The position numbers were made by a program, and so were the translations under genes. Source: Anarhynchus alexandrinus (taxonomy: Eukaryota > Chordata > Aves > Charadriiformes > Charadriidae). Taken from it: a stretch of DNA of 64,000 bases. Of this stretch, positions 50,260 to 62,421 are shown in pieces. Each line of letters opens with the position of its first letter. Position 1 is the stretch's first letter. Under the pieces are notes generated by a model. That model ran no database searches and was not told the DNA's origin. It was given only the letters and a program-made list of their open reading frames with translations. The stretch lies in the NCBI GenBank assembly GCA_008711295.1, contig VUYV01000125.1, forward strand, positions 2,109,812 through 2,173,811. Reading direction: 5' to 3'.

Positions 50260-50800
50260 GTGACGCGGTGGCCCGCGGAAGGACGGGACCAGCCCGGTGG
50301 GACAGCTGGCTGCAGAATTGGAGGGTGTGGGTGAATCAGCATCCCTCCAGGAAAGGAGGTGCCTTGACCCCGCTCCCCACATCCAGGGCTCGCTGGCAGC
50401 CTGGAGGACGGGCCACGCCAGTATCCATGCGGGCACTACTTAAAAACATTAACGATAATAAAATAAGCAAAAGATTAAGGTTTTAAAAGCGCGTTTTCAG
50501 AGCTGTGGGAGCTAGTTATCCCTAAAAGACTCAAGTTCTCATTATCCCCGCTATGGATTTTCACACCACGGGGTGTAAAATAATTGGTTCCCTGAAGAGA
50601 AGCAACCAGAGAGGACCGCTTGGGTGTTACCGGCGTTGCAGTGTGACTCGGGGACCCGCCGAGGGTACTCAGGGATGCAGCGAGTCTACTCAGGGCTGGA
50701 GCCGGGGCTTTTCCCGGCGAGGCTGTCCATTCCCAGCTCAAGTCCTCAGCCAGCCGTGGGGTGCGTGCTGGGCACTCACACGTTTTGTTTTCTCGCGTGA
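50260..50800. other. GC-rich, CpG-containing block of unknown nature
   Basis: Two GC-rich parts, about 50260-50440 (GACGCGGTGGCCCGCGGAAG; GACGGGCCACGCC) and 50610-50790 (GACCCGCCGAGGGTACTCAG; GGAGCCGGGGCTTTTCCCGG), are separated by ordinary AT-rich sequence. The phrase CTCAGGG(A/C)T recurs with about a 23-bp offset in the second part. Overlapping frames of 66-102 codons occur on both strands with no recognised similarity. It may be an old inserted fragment or a regulatory block. Confidence 0.4.
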
Positions 50801-50959
50801 GGCACTATAAGCAATTCCCAAAGAAAGGGGAGCGTTTAGATTTCTGTATCTGCAGTGACCCATTTGTGTTTAACTTTAGGGACACTGCTCTTCTGTCTGG
50901 CTTCCTTGGTGGGTCAGCAGAAGAACTGCTGGGTTCCAGATGTCATTTATGAGGGTTTC

Positions 50960-51137
50960 TTTTGGTTTGGTGGGGTTTTTTTTGTTGTTTTTCTGGTTTT
51001 GTTTTTTTTTCTTTTTTTGTTTGTTCATTTTATTTTGGTTTTGTGTGTGTGTGTGTTTTGATATTGCTGGTGTTGGTGTTGGTGTTGGTGTTGGTTTGGT
51101 TTGATTTGGTTTGGTTTGGTTTGGTTTGGTTTGGTTT
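50960..51137 (+). repeat. T/G-rich simple-repeat block
   Basis: The block has irregular T/G sequence from 50960, (TG)7 at about 51042-51055, four perfect GGTGTT units at 51069-51092, then nine GGTTT units at 51093-51137 with one GATTT variant. The + strand contains almost no A or C. The 63-codon frame through it is low-complexity Val/Leu/Trp/Phe and not a gene. Confidence 0.93.
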
Positions 51138-54100
51138 TTTACCCATATCCTAAATTTAAATAAAAGTCTCAGACATGTGCATCAGATCACCATTCCAGAT
51201 AGCAAGTGGTCGAGATACAGGCAGAGTGTTTCAGATACTGAAGCATTTAGGATAGCATCTAAAAAGCCTTACACGGGCAGGTCCTCAGAGGACTGAGCCC
51301 TGTGCCTCTGCTGTCCCTTGAGTATGGTTGGATGCCTCTTTTTTGAATTCTGGTACCCCATGGGGTAGCAGGTTGGGCTCCTGTTACTGGTAGACTACCC
51401 AAGATAACTACTTTATAGCAAATACTAACATTAAAATGTTAGGTCTTCACAAGCACAGTACTTAATTCTGTTTTAGCACTTAGAGGTGTTAACTCTGTGC
51501 TCAACAAGTTACATTTATCCAAAGATAGATAATTCAGACAATGTGAGAAAAATGAGATACTTTACAGGCTAGCTTTCCCTGAGTTTTAACTGCATTATAT
51601 TTTTCTTCAAATCGGCAATTTTTTTCTCAGACTCAAATATTAAAAATTCAACGTTCTAGCTGTTTGTGAAAACCCAAGTTCCGGCCATGTTTGAAAAGTC
51701 CTATCTAGTGGACCGTATTTTGTTATAAATGCTCTGCACCGTACATCGCGTGCAACACTTCAGTTACACTAAAAATGCTTGAATACGTAGAGTGTTCTCA
51801 CAAAGGTGAACCTCAGCCTTGGAAGGACTGATCTCCCTGCACACCCTCTGTAGATGATGGGGAAAGATGCACTCCTCCGGAGGATGTCTGCGAGCGGCTG
51901 TCTCTTTGTGGTGGCTGTAGAGGGAGCCTGAGGAGATGAGCCTCACTGGGCTAGTTAGTCTTGCATGGTAGGGAAGTATTCATAAAGGCTTTATTCGGGG
52001 TTATATGGAAATTAAGGTGTTCCGGCATATATCTTTAATTTTCAGATGCTTGTTATTTTCCTGAAAATGTTGGCCTTGTGATGACATTTCTGCTTATGGA
52101 ATTAACTTCAGGATGTTCAGGGAACAGCTTCGCTCTTCAGAGCAACAGAGAAATCTCTTCAAAAGAATAATAATACTGCGTGGTGTTTTTCTAATTGCAG
52201 TCCCTCAGTGTCTTAAAATGAACACGTACTTGTTATGGAATTAAGCATTTATTTTCCAGCAGCCATATACACAAGAAATACCACTGATTTTAAATTCATG
52301 AAATTCAGGCTAGAGACGCTAAAGAAAAGTATGTATTGTGTTACATAGCACTAACTTGATCAACAGTGGAGCTAATGTTCAGAAGATCCAAATGGCTGCT
52401 TCAGTGTGTTTTGTCCATGGAAATGTGGTGTCAATATTATAATATTGTGAAGTCACATATTTTCATGTTTTAGGACAGAGTAATAACATTTTCAGCACAG
52501 CCTTGAAAAAGACAGAGATAGATGTCTGTAGTTAGTATTTTAGTAATGGTTACTAAAGAGGAATTTAATGACCGGAAGATCCAGACGAAAACACCCAAAT
52601 ATGCTATTTCTTGAGCAGAGGAGCAGTTTCATCATGAGGTAGACTCTGCAGTTTAACTCCTTGAAATAAAACTTAGGGTTTTGTGCATATCCTTTCTTCT
52701 CCAGCCAGTTACATGTGGAGACAAAACACATTTTGGACAGAGAAGGAATTACAGAGTTTTCTTTTGTCTTTTTCTGAAAGTGTGCACACATTGCCAAGAT
52801 TGCTGAGTAACTCCCAGGTAACCTAAGGGTGACCCCAAACCGGGTTCACTTTGCATTTCTCAACCAAAATTCGGTCTTTCAGCTCACAGCATATTTGTTC
52901 ATTTGTGTTTCATAACTTGGAAAAGACAGAGAGATGCAGAGAAACTTTAATCTTACTGTTATTAATCACGATATTCTTAACATGGTAGAGCACTCTGACT
53001 GTTGTGGAGTGCAGTGGCGTGAGAACTGGAATACAACGCTATGCCAATCTTAAAATCTTTGGAAAACAAAATGAGTTTAAAAATTAGAGTAGTTAGATTA
53101 TTAAAAGACACTCTGCCAACCAGCTAGCTTACTGGAGAAAGCTAGGGTATAAGATAGTCTTGTCGTACTAGCCTGACTAGCACAACTGTACCAACTGTGA
53201 GTTTTATCTAGTCCATCAACAGAACAAAGCAGAGCATGTTTGGAGCACGAAGAAAAGACTGGCAGTGGTCATTCCGCTTTGTGCAGTATGTCATGGCTTA
53301 GGCACAGTGACCGTCTGAGCATCACTGAAACTGTATTTCTAAAAATTAGCTTTAGGTACCTATCTTGGACCAGTTCGGAGAGGATGCTGTATGATCGGCC
53401 ACCATTTAAAAGTATTTGGAATGGTGATTTCAGGAGCTAGCTATATTTGGCTGTGTATATTAAAAATCTGCAGCAAAATTTCTCTTTTTTTTCAGTCCTA
53501 ATACTGAGAACAGACAATAGATGCAGTTTTGTATTTCAGCAATTTTAACTGTAAAAGCAATGCTTTATTCTGATAAGACATATTTAAAAATTCAGTTGGA
53601 TACACCTAATGTGTCACAGTCATGTAAGTTACACAATTTCCTCTTGATCGGTTTCCTGCTAACTCCTTTTTAGGAGAAGCTTCTTCGCACATCTTCATTC
53701 AAATTCCTCGAGATGAGGAAGGCAGTGGGTTAAACCTGTGGTCTGCGATGTCAGTTGTTCAGCAAAGATGCAATCTGGAGGTGCAGCTTGGGAAAAAAAT
53801 AGCGCGTTGGGTATTTTGCGTTTGTTAAGGCAGCAGACCGAAGCAGCCGTGGTCTCCAGGGAATCTGGAGGAGGGGTGTAAGTGTCACTTCGGGAAAGAA
53901 GTAATTTCATTGAAATATCACTGCAACTCAGCTCCAAGCTGCAACAACAGTGTTTTGTGTCCTCAAGTGCCTTTAACTTGTCAGCAGCCTGGTTATTACT
54001 GATGAATCTGATAATACTGTTGCATTTTATCAAACGTGTAACATCACTCAGTTGGCTATAGCCTTTGGCGTTCGGATTTTGTACATAGGTATACATTACT

Positions 54101-56999
54101 AAATAACACAGGGCTTGGAATTAAGCTGAAATGAATGCCCTTACTTTCCTAGAAAACTGTTCAAAAACATTATTTGAAATGTTACTCTTATTTTTTGTGT
54201 CTTCATAAGAAAATAGGAAAAGCCAAGTGTTCAGTTTTTAAGTATAGTTCTGTTCAATTTTGAAGAAGAATGGACAGGAATATGATACTTTATTTCCATA
54301 TTTAAAACAGAAATTATTTTTGCACTTTTTTTCTTTTTAAAGTGAACATTCTGTTGATACCTGTGCATAATAGTGATTTTAGTAACTTCCAGTGAATAAT
54401 AAAAGTTCATTTTAAAATAACTTTTCTTTATAACCATACTTTAGAGAAATCTTTGTCTGGAAGTTGTATTCTAAATAATCCGAGAAGAAGCAGCTGAGAG
54501 ACAGGACTGAAGTGCTGTATTTTGACGAGAGTTTGAAATCCTTTTATTCACTGATAGCAAAGCTTTCCTTAAAAATAATTTCTGTTACCCTTAACAGTAT
54601 ACTTCCGACCTAATACCTGGTTTTCAGTTCTGTAATAGAATCTCACTATCTCAGCTAAGTGGATTGAAAACCCCAGATTGGGCACTGGGATACAGTAAAA
54701 CAAACTGTAATCCTGCTTCAGATATGGGGAAGCTTTGCTTACAGCGGGGTTGTTTTGGGGGTAGGATTATTTCACGGGGGGAGCAGAATGGATGGAGTCC
54801 CAGAGCGTGCCGTCCTCATCAACAGGTCTTCGTGAAGTGGACAAGTCTGCTGATGTAAACTGAGGAAACCATTTTTTTCCCAGAAAAAAGATTAAGTGTG
54901 GTTTTTTTTTTCTTCTGATAACAGATACACAACTGGGCTAGTAATAGAATTAATATTATATGACATTATATATTCTTTATCACTCATAATAATGTATAAG
55001 ATGGAGTGAATGGAAATACAATGCCAGAGTGCAGATCAAACTGTAAAGAGCTGCAATTTGAGGAAAACTGAGAAGTTACGAGGAATAACATTATGACCTT
55101 CTACAATTACAGTTCTTGGACTACTGCTGTCACATGAATGCCTTCCTGTTACAGAACAGAAATTAAACATTTTAGCCAAATGCATATCACTGGAACTACA
55201 CCAAGAATTAATTAGGTCTTGTGATCCAGATCTTTCAAATGGCTTGCTTCTATCAATGTGATGGATCTACCTTTTGGGGCAAGATATTAAATTCATTTCA
55301 AGTAAATCATGGCTGCTCAGTCTCAGCGTTATGCTTCTTTTGTGTGCAGCTGAGCATGCAAAGGGTCTGTAAAAGGAATAACAGCTTATTTAATTTTTTT
55401 ATTTTATTTTTTTTGTTCAGAGTGGTGAGTAGTTTTATGTTCTATCTTGGAGAAAATGAGAAGGTTTCTACCGGTTCATCAGTGTAGTAGTTCCTCTTAA
55501 TATTTCTTTCTCTGATTTGTGGTAGGTAAAAAATAATGAAGCACTATTATAGTCACTAGCTAATGGCTTAGAAATACTTGATAAGTTTCAAGTTGAAGTG
55601 TTTACAAATGGAAGTTTGCTGGTCTTGTTACAATGTTGGCTGCGGTATGTCTGGCATGTTGAAGCTATCAATGACCAAAAATTAAGCACGTGGTAAATGT
55701 GATTTGAAATAGTAATCATCCATCATTTGTCTTTCCAGAAAAAAAAATCCCCAATTAAATTTAAATTTCATAACTCCCATAATTTCCTAAATTCATGAAC
55801 TCGACCAAATATTTATCCTTCATCCTCAGGAAAAAAAAAGAGAAACAACAATTTTTTAACCGTTCTCCTAAAGAAGACAACACACTTGTATCAAAAATCC
55901 TCAGTAAAATGTGATAATACACAATTTTGCTTGTCAGTGTCGTGTTCAGTTAGTGCGTTGTTTGTTTGTAGTAAGCTGGAGAAGGCATGAAATACTGCAA
56001 ATTAGAAGGTATTCTTTAAGATAATAACTAGTAAGTTGGTAATAAGTAGTTACATTTTGGTGCATTATACATATCTATGCCTTTATGGGAAAGCAACCAG
56101 AACACTGTGCTTAACTTAACAAAAATGCTGGAAAAAGGAGGGTATGAGAAAGTGACAAAAATAGACAGTTGGCTTTTGAGTTGTTTTTCTCTGAGTATTG
56201 CGCTTTTGGTGCATCAGGGACTGGTCACAGCTAAACACGATGGCCCCAATGTCATCTGTTCCTGTGTTTATTTACAGTTGTCTTAATTGGCATCGCTGGA
56301 TGTGATGAATTAAGCAATACTAATTTGGAAAGACGTTTGACTTTCATATGAACTTACTTGTACATTCATCTCAGAGCTATCAACTGACTAGCAGAGTCTT
56401 ATTTATGCTTAGCATCAGTGTGAGTTATCAGCATGGGTTTCAAGGAGATATCTACCAAAACTTAAACATTTTCTGCTTTTCCTGCCAACAGTATGCTGCT
56501 GTCATCAGTGCTTCAAACTTGGTACCAACGGCGGTTGTGGTTTCCCTGTGTTGTCCTTCACATCCATCCTTACACATTGGCTGTGCAGTTTGTGTAAAAT
56601 ACCTATGCATTAGTGTCCTATGAACATATACAAAGCTAACCTGAGATGCTGAACATTTCTGCTCTTGCTTTGATCCAACGGATTGTATTAGTATTCTCCA
56701 TGTCAGAATATTTTTCTCTTGTTACTGTGTATTTTGGTTGCATATATGAATATATGAAAACTTTATATTAATACTTCTACCATAATTTTCAAAGGACATT
56801 TAAATTCATTTAGGTTAGAGAGCTCAGTGATTTTAAAATAAAATAGTAATTGGTTTACTTATTACAGGATCAAAATGATCCCTAACACCATGTTAAGTGC
56901 CAGTTGTATCTATATTTCAGTACTTGAGGAATGAATACATCTGAGTCATGTTAAGGTTTAGATGAAATGTAAAACGGTACTGCATATATAATACAGCTA
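51138..56999 (+). other. SSBP2 intron, nothing firmly recognised
   Basis: About 5.9 kb of AT-rich intron with only short frames, the longest 133 codons on the minus strand at 53695-54096, without recognisable similarity. A perfect 16-bp palindrome lies at 52432-52447. Confidence 0.65.
52432..52447. repeat. Perfect 16-bp palindrome
   Basis: CAATATTATAATATTG equals its own reverse complement. Flanking bases do not extend it. It is A/T-only apart from the outer C and G, so chance is a fair explanation. Confidence 0.8.
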
Positions 57000-59900
57000 G
57001 TTCTCGGAATTGCTCTGTAGTAGATTTCTTATGAAAATATCACTCTTGATGAAAAACCTGTATTTCAGAGAAACCGATTTAAGCATTATTATTTCCGAAG
57101 ATCTTGCCAAAATTCTCATGACCTAACTTCTCCCTGAAGCAGGATTCAGAAAGAGGAAAGAAAGCTAAAGTATGTCTGGCATCTCTTATAATAAAGTACG
57201 TTAGCAGTTTTTTCTGATTATCACTCAAAATCAGATATGAAATTTTGGAATGTTCAAAAGCAAAGCTTTCAGTGAGTTCCTACACCATAAAGTGCTTTCA
57301 GCAAGTGCTGCTTAGGCTTTGTACTTCTGAGATCTGGCGTAAACACAAAGTTTCTTGGGTATTTTTGCTTGGTTTGTTGTTTCTTGACCTTAACCCCAGA
57401 AAAATAGTGCATACAACATGCAGTGGCAATAATTCGCAGCCAGTTCTGCAAGAGGACGTTTCTCCTCAGACTGTTCATCTTGTAGGACTCATGAAGGCAA
57501 GCTTGGAAGTTTGTTCTTCCCGAATGCTCTCAGACACATTTGTGCTACAAAATTATACCAGTATGAAAATTTTTAAGTAATCATACTGCTGCTGCTAATT
57601 CACTTTCATGTGTTCACCCTGGGCTGCCTTTACTGCCCCATTCACGGTGCATCACACTCACCATGTGTCACACTCACCGTGCATCAAGCCACGCAGCAAA
57701 AAATGTGTGAACCTTCTAGGTAGGCATTGCAGTGCCCTCCAGAGAGCACCCCATATGTTAGGGGATAAGGTCCGTCTTTCAGAGGCTCTGTCAGCCTGGA
57801 GATCACCCATGGAAGCATCAACAGGCAGTTGCTTCCAGCAGTATAAAGGGGAGGGACAACTTGAGGTGATGGTCAAGCGTTCCCAGGCTCACCTCTCCCG
57901 TGTGTGCTCTGTGACGGGAAGTGGTGTGGAGGGGGGAAAGCACAGTTGCATCTACTCTGTGTATCGCAAGAGGAAACATCTTTAAAAGGGAAAATTGACT
58001 TTTTAAGTGTTTCGGACTCTCCGTATAGAAATAATTTATTTTCAAAAGAGAGACTCAAGCTAGCATGCCTGACAGTGCTGGCAATCATCTGCACCTTACC
58101 AGGTCTAGCTCCACACCTTCTTCCAAGCCAGAGTTATTGATGTGGCTCCTTCTTCATCCTGACAGTTGCTGTGCTCTTAACAAACTGTTGCTCCCTCTTC
58201 CTCTTTGATGCCTGTTCTAGCATCGTTAAATCCTAAGATAGTGGTTTAAATTTGCCTGTGTCATCGTGGTGCCAGTAGTTTCAGTATCATCTAAAGCACT
58301 TCCTTGTCTCTGCCTGGAGTCCAGCAGGGACTTTTCCTTGCATGGTCTTCACAGCACAGTGCTCCTCTAATGTGCTCATGCTTTGCCACAGAAGACAGAA
58401 CATAAGGACACTGCCTCCAAATAAGCCAGTAGCAAGAGGAATTGACTTGATGCTTGATGCAGCTGAAGAAGTGGGTACCCACCACTTTGAGTAATTCAGC
58501 AGGAACTAGGGCTGTCCAGCTGACTCAGCATATTCAGGGCTGATGTAGAGGAGGCTTATGGAGGAGACTTAGATGATGAGGGAATTGAGTGGCCAAGAGT
58601 GGCCGTAGATCTGTGTTACATGTGAGGTCCAACTTTTATCATCCATCATAAAGTAGATTTCATCATTCATCATCAAGTAGACTTCGAAAAAATTAGGAAT
58701 CTCCTTTTCGTGGAAAAATTTAGTAACTTGGTAAACTTCTTACTTTGGATAAAAATAAGGATGTCTTACTCTAAGCAAAATACCTGAAGTTAAATGCCCA
58801 GATTAGTTACTGAGCCAGATGAGGATTTTGATATATAAAGTCAAGTCCTTTCTTTGTAAAATTCTTTGATTGCAAATGGAATTCTTCTGTGAGCTTCTGT
58901 CATTAACCACTAATTGTGATAGCACCAAACAATGACCCATGTGTTGCAGACTTCTCTCTGGATTTTTTATATTTAAATACTGTACTAATGGAATAACTAA
59001 CCTATTTTATTTTTATTTACTTTGTGATTGCTTTATTGTAAAAACCAGCCTAAACGGAGACTACTTTTATTTTTTTTAATGTAGTCATCTATTTTTACAT
59101 TGTCAAGATTAGCTTGGGTAGAACGAAGAATGACCACAGTAAGTTTCATTCAAGTACACCATTTTGATTAATAATTGTAAAGAGATACCATAAATTCAGT
59201 ATTTTAGCTGCAAAAGCAAATACAGTTTTCCATTTTTAAGGAGGTAAGATACTGTACAAAAAGATTAGACCATTTAAATTTTCCTATTTCATCTTTTTAT
59301 GAAAAGCAGGGGAAGGAAATTGCAAATATTTAAAATGTCAAACTAATTGAAGTATAAATGATGAACAACTTGTAATGCATGCAAAAAGAAGCCATGGTTT
59401 GCTGTGGGACTGTGAAAAAAGAACTGAATAATTCATCAGGATAGAATAAATAAGAATATTTCAATGCAGCAGTTGCAGGTTTGTTTATTGATCTACCTGG
59501 TACAAGTTCTTAAACGTTCATATACATATAGATATATCTTAACAGATGTATTTTTAATCCTTTTCTCCCCCGGTTTTAGAATAATCATTATTTCTTTCTC
59601 TCCTTTTTTTAAACTGTTAAGTCTATTTTATGATTTTTCTCTTTTAAAGTGATTTTCAAAGTATGGGAAACAGCATGAACTCAGCAGGGGCAGATCCATA
59701 TATCCCTTTAGGAACACCTCATCCTGCAAAGTCATTCCTTCCTTCTCTTACAAGCATCCTTTTGTAAACTGGGGGCTCTGGCAGAGGCCGCAGTTGAGGA
59801 GGACATCTAGGACCCATTGAGTGCATTAAGGCGCTCTGACATGCGTTATTGCCTGGTATAGTTTAGCTTAAATAATGTGAGTAGGAGCGAGGGAACCTGG

Positions 59901-62300
59901 GATGGGAGGCTTCTGAGAACTGTTCGTGTATCGGAGGAGATGCTGCTCAGCTTTTTTCCTGAGATCTCGCAACTTAACAGGACTTTGCCTGTCTGGCTTC
60001 ATGCTGTTGAGGTGTGTTCACCCAGTGATTTATCATAGTCTGTTCAAACGCTTTATTCTATAGCATCGGCTCCGTTGGACATACTACAGTGCGTATAACA
60101 TGGCTGGTAAAGCTGGACACAGCTAAGATAGTGTAGGGGCAATCAGGAATTAGTATGCAAGGAGGGATGATATTGTAATAAGATTCATCATTATTAGTGC
60201 ACCTTTAATGGCCTACTCCTTCTTAGTCAGAGACTGCAGTGCAGGCTATTTTGGACATTTTAAGATGCTCAGGCTTTTAACATCATTGATTTTTTTCAGT
60301 GATGCTACTGTTGTCATTCTTCATTTAGAAAACCTGTACCTATGGTACTAAGATCAACACACTGCACTCAGACTGTGCCTGCAACTATTCGTGATTTTAC
60401 TTGACGTTGTTACCTGATGCTCAGTTAAAACATGTCATTTTTTTGCTTAAAAAAAAAAAGTTGAAAACTTTCTCATCGATTTTCCTTTGGAAACATGGAT
60501 AATCTGAAAGTAATTAGTGGACATTCACAGAAACCATGCAAAAGAAAGGAAGGGTAGCAAAATTATTTCGTTCTTCAGGAGTTATTTCTGTGCATTCACA
60601 CCACTTGCTTTTTGCCCCTCTGTCTGGGAGGCCCCGAGACTGCGACAGACCTGAGAGAAGTACCCGAGACCTTCCAGGGAGTCGCATGATTTTGCATGTG
60701 TCTGAGCAGCATCGTACTCCAGTGCCATGAGCTTTAAGCAGTGCTCAAGGAACGGCAGTGGCTAGCGGGGAACCGTCTTCACTTACATAGGCTGGTTTGG
60801 TTGGTTTGTGGTGGCCTCTCACAAGAAGGCGTTACGATTCAAAAGCATTTGCTAGGTCCAACTCACCTGATCGGATTTTTCTGTCAATCGGAATTTTAAC
60901 ACTAATCCTGCAGACCACAGACCCTTGCATAAATAAGGCACCTTTATTATAGGGTTTTCTAGTGAATCAAAGTCTTGCACTCAGTTCTGAAGCCAGCACT
61001 TTCTGCAGGCTTTGTGTTTTAATGATACGTTCTATACTTTTGTTTGGAAAGAACATAGAGCTTAGATGCTAAATGTGCTGCTGCTGGTTGTTCAGAAATT
61101 TGATTCTAAAGCACAGCCATTGAAAAATTTGTGGTAATTAACTGAATATTTCCTTTCTGCTTGGTTTAAAAAGGTCAGCCCTTCTTTGTGCCAGTTTTCA
61201 AATCTTTCCAGCATTATTCTTTAATTTCCTAGATAGTGTGCCAAACACCTGGAAATGCAATTTCCAGATCTGCATCTTTTGGATATCAAGTGTGAGCATA
61301 CAATAGAGTGATAAGTTAATAAACATAAGCCATTCATATTCTGTAGGGCAGATACTGGCAGGTCATTAGTAAGCTGCAAGTGGCTCTCAATGCATTGTGT
61401 GTGCATGAGTACTTTCACAGAACATTGTAAGCCTTTATAGGTGATTCAGCCTTATGCCCTACAGAAACATATTGCAGGAAGGAAGACTGCTAGAAATTAA
61501 AAGTAATTGAGGTTCCAATACATGACAACAATAACAGTTTGGCTTCCCTTTTTTGTGACGATCTCCTGCTTGTAAATTGCCAGAAGCAATATTCTTTACT
61601 TGCTTATTCCAGCTGAAGGATTTGCAAAGGTAACTAATTTCATCCTCTGATTCACTTCTTAGAAATCCCTTTTTTCTTTTCCCTTCCAAAAACATAACCT
61701 GAATTCTTCTAATTTGTCATGGTGGTTATTTTTGGGGTTGGCAAAATCATAAGCATTACCAGCAGAATTGTGAGCATTCCTTCTTGTACTGTTTGTAACA
61801 GAATCCTGTTTTGAAGCTTGATGTAGTTCTGAAAGAATATTACAGTCTGCTCAAATTATCTTTAAAGTGCTTGGAAATTGCTGCTACAATGCATAAGTTA
61901 ATTTCTTTATGCTATATGTATATACTTGTGCATGTGTGAAGATGTTTATACACATAATACAAGAAAAAAGCGTGCAAGTTGCATTCACATTTGTGTATAT
62001 ATAAAGACACACTCAGATGCAATGTATTTTAAAATCTAGTCAAGATTTATCTAATTCACACATATTTGCGTACCCATGCAATCTCTAGCATCCTTGCCCT
62101 CAACATACGTTTGTTATTTTAACAAAGCATTATACCTGTATAAATGAAGACTAAACACTATATTAATTTACCTTCAGATGAAACAATGACATTATGACAT
62201 ATACAGATAATTGCTTTCTGCATTTTGCTCAGGTTTTGGGCTTTTTTTTTTTGGTTTGGGTTTTTTGGGGGGTTTAATGCCTACCATGCAATGACAAAGG
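57000..62300 (+). other. SSBP2 intron upstream of the exon, nothing firmly recognised
   Basis: AT-rich intron with a somewhat GC-richer stretch at 57600-57960 that includes short direct repeats of TCACACTCACC (about 57650-57680). ATCATCCATCATAAAGTAGA / ATCATTCATCATCAAGTAGA form a near-duplicate pair at about 58639-58683. A T-run followed by GGTTTGGGTTTTTTGGGGGG lies at 62241-62274, about 50 bp before the exon. No further SSBP2 exon was seen. Confidence 0.65.
58639..58683 (+). repeat. Imperfect tandem duplication, about 23-bp unit
   Basis: ATCATCCATCATAAAGTAGATTT is followed directly by CATCATTCATCATCAAGTAGACTT, with a few substitutions. Simple local duplication. Confidence 0.75.
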
Positions 62301-62325
62301 TTTATTTTCCCTTTGTTCTTTTCAG
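62301..62325 (+). other. Splice acceptor and polypyrimidine tract of the SSBP2 exon
   Basis: A T/C-rich tract (TTTATTTTCCCTTTGTTC) leads into TTCAG, and the next base opens the AGT (Ser) codon. An alternative AG two bases downstream (CAGAG) would remove AG from the first codon and break the frame known for the family, so the first AG is chosen. Confidence 0.9.
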
Positions 62326-62415
62326 AGTGCTGCAGCAGCTCCCAGTCCAGTGCTAGGAAACATACCCCCAGGAGATGGCATGCCAGTAGGTCCTGTACCA
62401 CCGGGGTTTTTTCAG
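62326..62415 (+). CDS. SSBP2: SSBP2 internal coding exon (partial gene)
   Basis: This 90-nt exon in phase 0 encodes 30 residues starting [15 protein letters not shown] and ending [14 protein letters not shown]2 is a nuclear cofactor that binds LDB1/LDB2 through its N-terminal LUFS/LisH region and stabilises LIM-homeodomain/LMO transcription complexes. By my recollection of the human protein these are about residues 95-124, just after the LUFS domain and at the start of the long Pro/Gly-rich region. The paralogue choice rests on [15 protein letters not shown]3, as I remember it, reads NDGMPGGPIPP here. The acceptor TTCAG (62321-62325) follows a T/C-rich tract, and the donor GTATTC starts at 62416. 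All 30 residues match the mammalian SSBP2 exon as I recall it. The exon is too short to stand as an ORF. No other SSBP2 exon was seen in the window. Confidence 0.93.
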
Positions 62416-62421
62416 GTATTC
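62416..62421 (+). other. Splice donor of the SSBP2 exon
   Basis: GTATTC follows the exon end TTTCAG. The last codon is CAG (Gln), so the next intron is phase 0, as at the acceptor. The exon is therefore symmetric and could be skipped without a frameshift. Confidence 0.88.

Noticed and set aside
50962..51153. 63-codon ORF rich in Val, Leu, Phe and Trp
   Set aside because: Translation of a T/G simple repeat.
53695..54096. 133-codon minus-strand ORF
   Set aside because: No recognisable domain or biased composition; consistent with a chance frame in 64 kb of sequence.
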